From the NCBI GenBank assembly GCA_007116995.1, contig SKHL01000110.1, forward strand, positions 1-10,041: a stretch of 10,041 bases of DNA. Direction: 5' to 3'. This stretch comes from Limnochordia bacterium. Lineage in GTDB: Bacteria > Bacillota > Limnochordia > Darwinibacteriales > DTU012. The position numbers were made by a program, and so were the translations under genes. Positions 1 through 7,262 of this stretch are shown one piece after another. Each line of letters starts with the position of its first letter. Positions within the stretch are counted from its first letter, which is position 1. The notes beneath the pieces are model-generated. The model made no database searches. It had not been told where the DNA came from and worked only from the letters and a program-made list of their open reading frames with translations.

Positions 1-1980
1 ATCGGCTGCACCGATACGGGTAAAAATACGATCGACAATACCAATCCGTCCTTTTCTTGCTGGTATATAACTACCAATTTGGGCCAAAATGACTATTAGC
101 GCTATTTGTCTTAAGTACGTACTTTTTCCAGCCATATTTGGACCAGTTAACAATAAAACCTGTGGTTTTTGATCTAGTTCTAGATCATTAGGGACGAAAT
201 TTGGTTGCATTACTTCGATTACAGGATGGCGTCCATCAACAATTTCTAACATGATTTCTTCTACTACCTCAGGGCATGTATACTGCTGTTCTTCACCTAC
301 CTTCGCTAGACTATAGAACGCGTCAACTGTAGCTAGAGCTCGAGCGTTCTCTTGAATCTGTGTGATATACCGTCCTACCTCATCACGAACTTGACAGAAA
401 AGAGTGTATTCAAGATCGGTAATTCGTTCTTCTGCACCTAATATTAGGGATTCTTTTTCTTTCAGCTCTGGTGTGATAAAGCGCTCTGCGTTTGCCAGTG
501 TTTGCTTGCGCTGGTATTCAGCAGGAGCATTATGGATATTTGTTTTGGTTATCTCTATGTAGTATCCGAAGACTTTATTAAAGCCAACTTTTAGAGATCG
601 AATACCCGTTCGCTCCCGTTCCTGCGCTTCTAGGGCCGTAATCCATTGTTTCCCTTCCTTACTGCCCTGACGAAGTTCGTCTAGCTCAGCGTTAAATCCA
701 GCACAGATTATATTTCCATCCCGTACCGATACAGGCGGTTCATCCATAATGCTAGTTTGGATCAGCTGGCAAAGTGGTATAAGCGGATCAAGCTCAGTCC
801 CGAGTGCCTGCAGTGTTAGATCGTCAGCTGAGGTTAACAGAGTTTTCAAGGCTGGAATTTGGTGTAAGGATTGGCGTAGAGCCTGCAAATCTCGACCATT
901 ACCCGACCCATATATGATCCGACTTAAGAGACGTTCTAAATCCAAGATTTGTTCAAGTAACTCAGCTAACTCGAGACGGAGAAATGTCTGATCTATTAAA
1001 CAACCTATCGCTTGTTGCCGTTTAAGGATTTCTGTCATATCAAGTAGGGGATTCTCTACCCAAGAGCGGAGTAACCGCCCTCCCATACTAGTAATTGTTT
1101 TGTCAATCACGCCTAAGAGGGAGCCTTGTTTCTTACCTTCTCGAATGGTTCTAGTCAGCTCAAGGTTACGGCTACTAGCCCCATCAATTTGCAAAAAATG
1201 ATCTAAGGTATACGTAGATAAATGGGTAATGTGGACTAGACTAGCCTGCTGGGTTTCTTGAATATATTCTAGTGTAGCACCAGCCGCTTGAATCATCAGG
1301 TCGTCCTTGATACCCAGTGATTCTAGCGAATGTAGTTGAAAATGGGTTAATAGGCGTTGTTTACATGATTCTGTTTTCCAGATGCGTGGATGAGTAGTGG
1401 TAATGGTTGTATCTAGCCCTTGAATACTTGAAAGCAACTGATCTTTAGTATCTTCAGATACTAAGAGTTCGGCTGGGGCTATCCGGTTAAGCTCGTCGCT
1501 TAGTTTCGTCTCGTTGGCAAGAGTCGTTAATCGAAATTCACCAGTAGAAAGGTCAACTATAGCTAATCCATAGTGAGCATGACTTGTACAGATGCCGGCG
1601 ATATAGATATTTCTCTTTTCATCGACATGGCCTTCTAAGTAGGTTCCTGGTGTTACCACGCGAACCACATCCCGCTTTACTACTCCCTTTGTTTTCTTAG
1701 GGTCTTCAAGCTGCTCGCAGATAGCCACCCGAAAGCCATTCTGGATTAGCTTTTCCAAATAGCCATTGACTGCATGATGGGGTACTCCACACATAGGTAA
1801 CCTTTCTGTAGTCTTGTTGCTCTTATCTCGACTTGTTAAGGTGATTTCTAGAACCTTTGATGCAATTTTGGCATCCTCACCGAATAATTCATAGAAGTCG
1901 CCTAACCGAAAAAAAACTAATGTATCTGGATGCTGTTCCTTTATGCTAAGATACTGTTGCATCATAGGTGTTATTGTCAC
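1..1980 (-). CDS. mutS: DNA mismatch repair protein MutS, 3' end cut off by window edge
   Basis: MutS recognises base mismatches and small loops in new DNA and, with MutL, starts excision repair in the cytoplasm. The 660 visible codons stay open throughout. The N-terminal domain carries the Phe-x-Glu mismatch-reading motif at F29-Y30-E31 (GDFYELF), followed by the conserved LPMCGVPHHA segment. The connector, lever and clamp regions follow. The ATPase domain begins near residue 560, with Walker A GPNMAGKST at 613-621. Sequence stops at FTRIGAAD, so Walker B, the signature loop and the C-terminal helix-turn-helix lie outside; about 200 residues should be missing compared with a usual length of 850-880. 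The start is GTG at 1978-1980, chosen because GGAGGT lies 9 bases before it; an ATG five codons in has no comparable site. It follows the PRC-barrel gene but is separated by a terminator and its own promoter candidate. Family assignment is certain. Confidence 0.98.
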   Translation of the reverse strand, partial: MTITPMMQQYLSIKEQHPDTLVFFRLGDFYELFGEDAKIASKVLEITLTSRDKSNKTTERLPMCGVPHHAVNGYLEKLIQNGFRVAICEQLEDPKKTKGVVKRDVVRVVTPGTYLEGHVDEKRNIYIAGICTSHAHYGLAIVDLSTGEFRLTTLANETKLSDELNRIAPAELLVSEDTKDQLLSSIQGLDTTITTTHPRIWKTESCKQRLLTHFQLHSLESLGIKDDLMIQAAGATLEYIQETQQASLVHITHLSTYTLDHFLQIDGASSRNLELTRTIREGKKQGSLLGVIDKTITSMGGRLLRSWVENPLLDMTEILKRQQAIGCLIDQTFLRLELAELLEQILDLERLLSRIIYGSGNGRDLQALRQSLHQIPALKTLLTSADDLTLQALGTELDPLIPLCQLIQTSIMDEPPVSVRDGNIICAGFNAELDELRQGSKEGKQWITALEAQERERTGIRSLKVGFNKVFGYYIEITKTNIHNAPAEYQRKQTLANAERFITPELKEKESLILGAEERITDLEYTLFCQVRDEVGRYITQIQENARALATVDAFYSLAKVGEEQQYTCPEVVEEIMLEIVDGRHPVIEVMQPNFVPNDLELDQKPQVLLLTGPNMAGKSTYLRQIALIVILAQIGSYIPARKGRIGIVDRIFTRIGAAD

Positions 1981-2020
1981 TTAACTGGCACCTCCAAGGC
2001 TATTATATCGAGAACTTCTC

Positions 2021-2049
2021 TCTATACCTAGATATCTCCTGCTAATCAA
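2021..2049 (-). promoter_or_regulatory. Candidate promoter of mutS
   Basis: On the minus strand a TTGATT (2044-2049) and TATAGA (2021-2026) are spaced by exactly 17 bases, upstream of the mutS GTG. A second, perfect TATAAT lies nearer the gene at 2002-2007, but I see no convincing -35 for it. Between the two sits a short perfect inverted repeat, GAGAA-C-TTCTC at 2010-2020, of unknown meaning. Read by eye only. Confidence 0.45.
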
Positions 2050-2063
2050 GAATACTGGATCAT

Positions 2064-2092
2064 AAAAAGGCCACTTTTAGGAGTAGCCTTTT
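2064..2092 (-). terminator. Rho-independent terminator after the PRC-barrel gene
   Basis: AAAAGGCCAC (2065-2074) pairs with GTAGCCTTTT (2083-2092) with one mismatch and an 8-base loop. Read on the minus strand, the stem ends in a run of five Ts. It lies 21 bases past the stop of the PRC-barrel gene and so separates it from mutS. The T-rich arm on the other side could let it work weakly in both directions. Confidence 0.7.
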
Positions 2093-2112
2093 GTGTAGAA
2101 TGGAAGGAATTT

Positions 2113-2463
2113 CTAGGTCTTTAGGGGATCTTCCCAATATGGAGTTTTAGTAATGATATCGTAGATTATCCATTCATCATCACGCTCGATGCTTTGCCCA
2201 TACTGGGGAATCTGTGCAATCTGCTTGGCTTGCACATGACTATACACTTTGTCATCAATGGCTACAACAGTGTCAGAGGGCAATAGAAACTGTCGTTGCT
2301 GATCAGGCTGGTATACCAGGAAATATCGAACCATACACTCTTCAGGTTCAACGATCTGGGCTACCACATTGCCTAGGTAGTCTCCGTCGCTACTAAGTAC
2401 AGGCATCTGCCAAGTATCCTTATTGCGGTTCTCCAACAAAGTTTTTTTCTGATCAAGCCACAC
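2113..2463 (-). CDS. Small PRC-barrel domain protein
   Basis: A 116-residue soluble protein with no signal peptide or membrane segment. Residues about 20-90 read as a PRC-barrel: a short beta-barrel opening with PVLSSDGDYLGNV, a middle strand pair ending in FLLPSDTVVAIDDKVY, and the typical closing helix ending in IPQY. The tail has an aromatic-acidic TPYWEDP segment. PRC-barrels occur in RimM (ribosome maturation), in the photosynthetic reaction centre H subunit and in many small stress-related or unknown bacterial proteins, usually as a protein- or RNA-interaction fold, so no exact role can be given. The start is GTG at 2461-2463, with AAGGAGGGG ending about 8 bases before it. Only 18 bases separate it from the miaB stop, so it is probably cotranscribed with miaB; the terminator at 2064..2092 ends the unit. 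Fold assignment is fairly secure, function unknown. Confidence 0.8.
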   Translation of the reverse strand: MWLDQKKTLLENRNKDTWQMPVLSSDGDYLGNVVAQIVEPEECMVRYFLVYQPDQQRQFLLPSDTVVAIDDKVYSHVQAKQIAQIPQYGQSIERDDEWIIYDIITKTPYWEDPLKT

Positions 2464-2481
2464 AGAATTCCCCCTCCTTAT

Positions 2482-3813
2482 CTAAGCTAGCTGACCCGTG
2501 AGACTCCAGGTTTGGGATCCCACTATCTTCACTTCAATAATCCGCCCTACAAGATCCGCAGATCCTGGGAATAATACCTGCTTATTCGTCCTTGTTCGTC
2601 CCGTTAACTGTTGGGACTGCTGGGTCACTCCATCTACAAGCACAGTAAAGAGCTGATCCACCATATCCTTGTTTTGCTGGGCACTTAACTGATTTTGTAA
2701 CTCAATCAGACGATAGATTCGGTCCTTTTTTACGTCCTCAGGTACCTGATTGCTCATGGTTGCAGCAGGTGTTCCTTTCCGAGGTGAATATAGAAATGTG
2801 AAGGAAGATGAGAAACCCACATCCTTAACTAAAGCAAGGGTATCTTGAAAATCTTCTTCTGTCTCTCCGGGAAAACCCACTATTAGATCGGTTGTCAGGC
2901 TGATAGAAGGGATAGCCTTTTTTATTTTAGCCACTAAGTCCAAATAATATTCCCTTGTGTATCCTCGATTCATCCGTTTAAGCACCTTGTTGCTACCCGC
3001 TTGGACCGGTAGATGCAGGTGTTCACATACTTTATCAAGCTGGGCCATTGCGGTGACTAGATTATCCCCCATGTCTCTCGGATGACTAGTCGTAAATCGA
3101 ATCCGCTCTAAGCCAGAAATGCCATTCAAATCAGTAAGTAAATCAGCAAAATTCCGATTTAACTCAAGATCATTGCCGTAGGCATTCACGTTCTGTCCCA
3201 GTAAGGTAACCTCTATGTAGCCGTCATCCGCTAGCTGGCTTATTTCGTTGATGATTGCCTCTGGCTGGCGGCTGCGTTCTCTTCCTCGGGTATAGGGGAC
3301 GATACAATAACTACAAAAATTGGTGCAACCATATATTATATTTACAAAAGCCTTTAATTTATTAGTTCTAGTCACAGGGAGATCTTCAATAATCTCTTGA
3401 CCCTCATCCCACACTTCTACGACCTGTTCTCCACTCGCTGCACGCTGTAGTAACTCGGGTAGACGGTGGATATTATGTGTTCCGAAAATAAGATCAACAT
3501 GAGGAAGTTTGGATAAAATATCTTTTAATTCTTCCTTTTGTTGGGTCATGCACCCACAGATTCCAATAATTAAGTTAGGCTTTCTTTCTTTTAATGCTTT
3601 AAATTTGGCTATATGTCCATAGACCTTACGTTCTGGATTCTCCCGTACACAGCAGGTATTGTATAGAATAAAGTCTGCTTCGTTTACTTCCTCAGAGGGC
3701 TGATACCCTATGGATAGCAAAATTCCTGTAATCACCTGGGAGTCGTGTTCATTCATCTGGCACCCCAGGGTCTTTAGGTAAAACTTAGGTTTCCCTTTTT
3801 GGTTAACGCTCAT
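2482..3813 (-). CDS. miaB: tRNA-2-methylthio-N6-dimethylallyladenosine synthase MiaB
   Basis: MiaB is a cytoplasmic radical-SAM enzyme that adds a methylthio group to i6A at position 37 of tRNAs reading UNN codons, using two 4Fe-4S clusters. The 443-residue length is normal. The N-terminal UPF0004 (MTTase) domain holds the auxiliary-cluster cysteines at C18 (LGCQMN), C54 (NTCCVRE) and C88 (CGCMTQ). The radical-SAM motif is C163-x3-C167-x2-C170 in YGCTNFCSYCIVPYTRGRE. A TRAM RNA-binding domain forms about the last 65 residues. All six key cysteines are present. NTC at the second cysteine, the YTRGRE segment and the overall fit favour MiaB over the sister families MtaB and RimO. The ATG start has AAAGGAG about 12 bases upstream, slightly far but the only good choice. 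It heads the miaB–PRC-barrel unit, with a promoter at 3866..3894. Confidence 0.97.
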   Translation of the reverse strand: MSVNQKGKPKFYLKTLGCQMNEHDSQVITGILLSIGYQPSEEVNEADFILYNTCCVRENPERKVYGHIAKFKALKERKPNLIIGICGCMTQQKEELKDILSKLPHVDLIFGTHNIHRLPELLQRAASGEQVVEVWDEGQEIIEDLPVTRTNKLKAFVNIIYGCTNFCSYCIVPYTRGRERSRQPEAIINEISQLADDGYIEVTLLGQNVNAYGNDLELNRNFADLLTDLNGISGLERIRFTTSHPRDMGDNLVTAMAQLDKVCEHLHLPVQAGSNKVLKRMNRGYTREYYLDLVAKIKKAIPSISLTTDLIVGFPGETEEDFQDTLALVKDVGFSSSFTFLYSPRKGTPAATMSNQVPEDVKKDRIYRLIELQNQLSAQQNKDMVDQLFTVLVDGVTQQSQQLTGRTRTNKQVLFPGSADLVGRIIEVKIVGSQTWSLTGQLA

Positions 3814-3865
3814 AGTGGCAGCTCGCTCCTTTAGTCATCTTGATCTACTCGCTCTACGTTTTACC

Positions 3866-3894
3866 TTTGTACCCTAATAGGGCTAGCTTGTCAA
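3866..3894 (-). promoter_or_regulatory. Sigma-A-type promoter of miaB
   Basis: A perfect TTGACA (3889-3894) is followed after 17 bases by TACAAA (3866-3871) on the minus strand, about 50 bases before the miaB ATG. The rest of the gap up to the copper chaperone gene (3895..4070) holds no gene or strong hairpin that I can support. Confidence 0.65.
3870..3885. promoter_or_regulatory. Palindrome in the miaB promoter spacer, CsoR-operator-like
   Basis: TACCC-TAATA-GGGCTA on the plus strand: a core inverted repeat CCCTA-N-TAGGG filling most of the spacer between -35 and -10. It has the same CCC-N5-GGGTA shape, read on the minus strand, as the palindrome at the copZ promoter. A protein bound here would block RNA polymerase. 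That it is a CsoR-family site is an inference from shape only; it could be chance. Confidence 0.3.
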
Positions 3895-4070
3895 GATATC
3901 ATACCCAATATCCTCATCAGGATCTGAAAACAACTAACCAGCGGTCCCATTACGCATAGTCAACCCTCACTTTACTTTTCTCTATGAGTAAAAAATGGAA
4001 ACCTTCTAATAGAACTAACAAAAACGTATATTTTCTGATATGGAAAAAAAGAGTCGGGAGAACCACATCT

Positions 4071-4277
4071 CTATAGAACAACCTCATACCCAGCTTCTTC
4101 AATGGCTGTCATCATTGTCTGTTTAGACGCACTAGCTTCCGTAGATACCGTTACCTTTTTCCCAGCTAAATCTACCTTTACCTGTTTGACACCAGCTATT
4201 TCTAGTAGGATAGACTTGACCGTATTGGCGCAATGGTTACAGCTCATACCATTTACATTGAATACTATGGTTTGCAC
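4071..4277 (-). CDS. copZ: Copper chaperone CopZ-like (HMA domain protein)
   Basis: A 68-residue single heavy-metal-associated domain. Proteins of this type bind Cu(I) in the cytoplasm and hand it to a CopA-type P1B ATPase or to a CsoR or CopY repressor. The metal-binding motif GMSCNHC is present, with cysteines at C13 and C16, and the domain closes with the usual EEAGYEV end. Full length is normal for CopZ (about 66-70). The start is GTG at 4275-4277, with AGGAGG six bases before it. An ATG overlapping it by two bases (ATGTG) opens a frame that stops after four codons. It has its own promoter and a probable copper-type operator, and no copA or csoR is adjacent in this window. The MxCxxC motif does not by itself separate copper from other soft metals such as mercury; copper is preferred because of the operator and the CopZ-like sequence. 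Confidence 0.9.
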   Translation of the reverse strand: MQTIVFNVNGMSCNHCANTVKSILLEIAGVKQVKVDLAGKKVTVSTEASASKQTMMTAIEEAGYEVVL

Positions 4278-4300
4278 ATAAATCCTCCTTTTACTCTGAT

Positions 4301-4317
4301 ATACCCTGTATGGGTAT
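4301..4317. promoter_or_regulatory. Probable CsoR-type operator upstream of copZ
   Basis: A perfect inverted repeat ATACCC-TGTAT-GGGTAT lies between the copZ -10 box and its ribosome binding site. CsoR-family copper repressors are known to bind G/C-tract palindromes of the TACCC...GGGTA type. Position and shape fit a repressor that blocks copZ until copper is present. The regulator itself is not in the window. Confidence 0.6.
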
Positions 4318-4336
4318 TTTATATTAGCATACAGGG
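4304..4336. repeat. Nine-base inverted repeat spanning the copZ -10 region
   Basis: CCCTGTATG (4304-4312) and CATACAGGG (4328-4336) are perfect inverted copies with a 15-base gap. The right copy overlaps the -10 box and the left copy shares bases with the 17-base palindrome. It could be a paired operator for a larger repressor assembly or a hairpin in the leader DNA. Confidence 0.6.
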
Positions 4337-4354
4337 ATTTCCAAGGAATGTCAA
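4326..4354 (-). promoter_or_regulatory. Sigma-A-type promoter of copZ
   Basis: A perfect TTGACA (4349-4354) with a 17-base spacer to TATGCT (4326-4331) on the minus strand. It starts 8 bases past the stop codon of the upstream large gene, which shows that copZ is expressed on its own. Confidence 0.65.
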
Positions 4355-4362
4355 GAGTAAAT

Positions 4363-7110
4363 CTAAAAGTAAAATGAGGCGACGCCTAACTGCAAGTACC
4401 ATAGGGCCTTTGGGTTATCAATAGTCTTCACAACTCCTATCCGCGGCTCTAGGGAGGCATTACCATAATATAAGCTGATATTTGGTCCTATTTCTAATCC
4501 TACAGACCGCCACGACTGTTCACTCCGCGATAGTAGGGCTATGTCAGTGAAGATTGATGCTCGGAGATCCTGAATAAAAAAGGGCAAATCCTGCCAACCG
4601 CGTTCGATAGGGGCCAATATATGCTCATATTGCACAGACAGAATACTTGTATGTTGAGATTCGACTTTGCTATAACCGCGCATAGCAAAGTCACCATCTA
4701 ATCCACCTACATCAAAGGCCTTTGGATCCTCGGAGCGCCCGATTTGAGTTCGGAGAGACAGAGTTCCTGTATCTAGGATTCCCCAGTTTTCTTGCCAGTG
4801 AATCAAGATTGAACTATATTTGTCTACGGTATTTAAGTCTTGGGTGAATGCGACTGAACCTCCCCGCCTTTGCCAACATTGATCTAGTCCTATATAGTCC
4901 TGGTAGCTTACAAAGATGCTTCTGCTAATGCTACTATCCAACGCTGTACCCACTTGAACCCTTCCACCAGTGAGGGCTACGCCAGCTTGGAGTACAGAAA
5001 AAGTGCTCTTGCGTTGCAGGAATGAGACGAGCTCTAGCTTCTGTTTCTGAATCCAATAATCTGATTTAGCCTGACTTTTCTGGGACAGAGATAGGGATAA
5101 GGTAGGCTGGAATCGTAATGGAAAGCGCCGTTGATAAGTAAAACTATAGTCCACTGTTTCTGATTCCCAACCATAGCCTAGGCTTGCGCTATAGTGATGA
5201 AAGTCTAACGCATCCTTGCCAGCCGTATATATTCCGGTCCAAAGCTGTGGATCCCCCTTGAGCATGGGTAACCAAAAGCGAGGTCGCATGCTATTGATTG
5301 GTGAATAAGGACGAATGATACCGAGATATCGAGCTCGATCGGTATTCTCTGGCAATAGCTGCTTTGATAGATCTATTTCAGTCCAGTTTGCTGGATCTAC
5401 TTTGATTTTTCCTAATCGATATCCAGCCTTTGTATAATTCATCGCTACAAGCCAGTTCCCGTCTGGAGAGATCGTCGGTGCGAATGCACCGTATTGTGTA
5501 TGGGTCACTTGATAAAATTGGTTACGAACGCTATCCCAACTATATATATTAAATCGATTATCGTAATTCGCATCGAAGAACAGATAACGGCCATCGGGAC
5601 TATAGGAAGGATTGCCTTGGCTTTGTTTATCTTGGGTCAAGGCTTGTCTGCTAATGCCATGATGATCCAGGGTTAGTAAATACAGATTGCTGTATCCATT
5701 CGCTTCCGTTACACTGAAGGCGATCTGACCGTTACTAGGAGATATCGTTATGTTCCCTAGCCGGTCTCCAGGCTCATTTATAATCGTGCTAAAGCTATTA
5801 CCCTGTTTCAAACCCATAACAGTATGGGAATTGTATCGTTGTAGATATACAAGTGGTCCATTACGCTGTGTAGCTACCGCATAGATGCGTTGTCCATAAC
5901 TAAGTTTTTGCTCACGTCGCTCAGTTAGACTATACTGATACAAATCATAACGAAGAGCTCCATATTCATCCTTGTTTAGCTTACTATAAACTAGGGTGTT
6001 GTCATCTAGCCACTGTATTGTCGCTTCATCTCCGAACTGACCCTGTACTATCTGTCTGTCTTCCCCTGAAAGCATGTTATATATGCGGACAGCTGAAGCA
6101 GTGGCACCACTTGTCATATAGGCAATATACATTCCATCAGGTGAGTAAACTGGGTGGCGTTGAATGTGTCCTGCGGTACCGAGGTAGTCCCAAATCGTGC
6201 TATCAGCTATGCTATGAGGTGGGGTTACTCGCATTTGGTAGATCATGTCGTCCCATAGTTGACTAAATCCAAGGTAATATACTTGACTAAGGCCCTTATC
6301 TAATGACATGGGTTGCCCAGCCAGGTAGTCTAGCAAGCGATAAAACGTATCTAATCCATATTGTTCGATTAAATAGTTTACAAATAGGTATCCATAGAAG
6401 TAATGAGATATACCAGGATGCCATCCCGTTAAGCCATAGGGTCCTAAGACTTGATCGCCCTGCAAATAAAGATCATTATCATTAATGGCTTTTAGGAACA
6501 TATCATAAAACCCTGCGCTCCCTCTACCTGCCTTTGTTTTATCTGTTTCCTGCCAGACGGCTACACCTTCCATGAGAGCATAAGACTGAAGTATATGAGG
6601 GTTACTCACTCCGGGCACCCGCCCAAATATTGAGCGAATATTCCTAGCGGTCCCTGTATTCCGATCTAAATGCAATATATGTGTATACTCATGCAAGATA
6701 AGCATGCGCAACCAATCTCCACCATTAGCGCTCATTCCAGAGCGGTACCCATAGCCGACTAGATCCACTGGATATAAACCAATGCGGTTAAACAAAACCG
6801 GATCTGCAAATCCGTTTGGAAGATCACTGCTATCTAGAATTGCAATATGAGTACGTTCCTTCAGTTTATGGCGAAATTCGGGTTGGAGTACTCTGTGGGC
6901 CCATTCCGCCGCACTACCTGCCTCCTGCGCGTACTCTTGATACTCTGCGGGAAAATGAATATAAAAATTTGGAGTCTCTAATGTATAGAAACCATTAGTC
7001 CAGCCAAAGGGAGACGTTAAGATGACTATAAGTACAACAATGCTAGTGCTTACTATGCTTTTGCCTGCTAACACCGAATAGCCCCCCATACTGTTTCCAA
7101 TTATCCTCAT
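4363..7110 (-). CDS. Exported zinc-peptidase-like, TolB-like propeller and Omp85-like barrel fusion protein
   Basis: A 915-residue protein of three parts. After a basic stretch, residues about 19-35 form a hydrophobic signal segment (IVSTSIVVLIVILTSPFGW). Residues 45-300 resemble the peptidase MA / gluzincin fold: zinc motif H140-E141-Y-T-H144 and a likely third ligand E181 in ALMEGVAVW. Residues about 315-570 hold PD40/TolB-type propeller repeats, seen as YSPDG (322-326), ISPSNG, YSPDG (503-507) and ISPDG. Residues about 605-915 read as a beta-barrel, with FDVGG...MRGY (799-813) matching the Omp85 loop-6 R-G-Y/F motif, ending in LGVASFYF with the terminal phenylalanine typical of outer-membrane proteins. 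No POTRA domains are seen. It is probably an outer-membrane protein with a periplasmic protease/propeller part; substrate unknown. The first ATG lacks a ribosome binding site. GTG at 7072-7074 (residue 13) has GGGGGG seven bases before it and would give a cleaner signal peptide. Domain calls are by eye. Confidence 0.75.
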   Translation of the reverse strand: MRIIGNSMGGYSVLAGKSIVSTSIVVLIVILTSPFGWTNGFYTLETPNFYIHFPAEYQEYAQEAGSAAEWAHRVLQPEFRHKLKERTHIAILDSSDLPNGFADPVLFNRIGLYPVDLVGYGYRSGMSANGGDWLRMLILHEYTHILHLDRNTGTARNIRSIFGRVPGVSNPHILQSYALMEGVAVWQETDKTKAGRGSAGFYDMFLKAINDNDLYLQGDQVLGPYGLTGWHPGISHYFYGYLFVNYLIEQYGLDTFYRLLDYLAGQPMSLDKGLSQVYYLGFSQLWDDMIYQMRVTPPHSIADSTIWDYLGTAGHIQRHPVYSPDGMYIAYMTSGATASAVRIYNMLSGEDRQIVQGQFGDEATIQWLDDNTLVYSKLNKDEYGALRYDLYQYSLTERREQKLSYGQRIYAVATQRNGPLVYLQRYNSHTVMGLKQGNSFSTIINEPGDRLGNITISPSNGQIAFSVTEANGYSNLYLLTLDHHGISRQALTQDKQSQGNPSYSPDGRYLFFDANYDNRFNIYSWDSVRNQFYQVTHTQYGAFAPTISPDGNWLVAMNYTKAGYRLGKIKVDPANWTEIDLSKQLLPENTDRARYLGIIRPYSPINSMRPRFWLPMLKGDPQLWTGIYTAGKDALDFHHYSASLGYGWESETVDYSFTYQRRFPLRFQPTLSLSLSQKSQAKSDYWIQKQKLELVSFLQRKSTFSVLQAGVALTGGRVQVGTALDSSISRSIFVSYQDYIGLDQCWQRRGGSVAFTQDLNTVDKYSSILIHWQENWGILDTGTLSLRTQIGRSEDPKAFDVGGLDGDFAMRGYSKVESQHTSILSVQYEHILAPIERGWQDLPFFIQDLRASIFTDIALLSRSEQSWRSVGLEIGPNISLYYGNASLEPRIGVVKTIDNPKALWYLQLGVASFYF

Positions 7111-7128
7111 ATCCTAATATAATTCTGG

Positions 7129-7157
7129 ATTTTATGGAGACATCCTGCTAGATCCAA
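7129..7157 (-). promoter_or_regulatory. Candidate promoter of the peptidase–barrel gene
   Basis: TTGGAT (7152-7157), a 17-base spacer and TAAAAT (7129-7134) on the minus strand. It would start transcription about 10 bases before the first ATG, leaving no room for a ribosome binding site there but enough before the GTG at 7072-7074. The weak -35 keeps confidence low. Confidence 0.3.
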
Positions 7158-7232
7158 TAAGTGTCAGAGCACACTCGATAAGTAAATGGATGACTCATGA
7201 TGACCTCAGTCTAGGTGATTCATAGGCAAAAA

Positions 7233-7262
7233 TTGCTAGATGGGCTAAGATCATATTATACT
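7233..7262 (+). promoter_or_regulatory. Candidate promoter of the DUF421–DUF4363 operon
   Basis: TTGCTA (7233-7238), an 18-base spacer and TATACT (7257-7262). It would give a leader of about 145 bases before the chosen start at 7414. CATATTA at 7252-7258 also resembles a forespore sigma -10, but no matching -35 was found. Confidence 0.35.

Noticed and set aside
749..991. 80-codon open frame on the plus strand
   Set aside because: Lies antisense within mutS, has no ribosome binding site and its serine/arginine-rich product resembles nothing; a shadow frame.
4035..4070. Possible terminator of copZ ending in seven Ts on the minus strand
   Set aside because: The T run is clear, but only about four base pairs (AGAG with CTCT) can form around a large loop; too weak to list.
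3984..4076. 30-codon plus-strand frame starting MSKKWKPSN
   Set aside because: Basic and in a gap, but without a Shine-Dalgarno sequence or promoter and overlapping the end of copZ; not enough to call a gene.
7252..7258. Forespore sigma-G/F-like -10 (CATATTA) for the DUF421 operon
   Set aside because: No fitting -35 element at 14-18 bases upstream; kept only as a remark.
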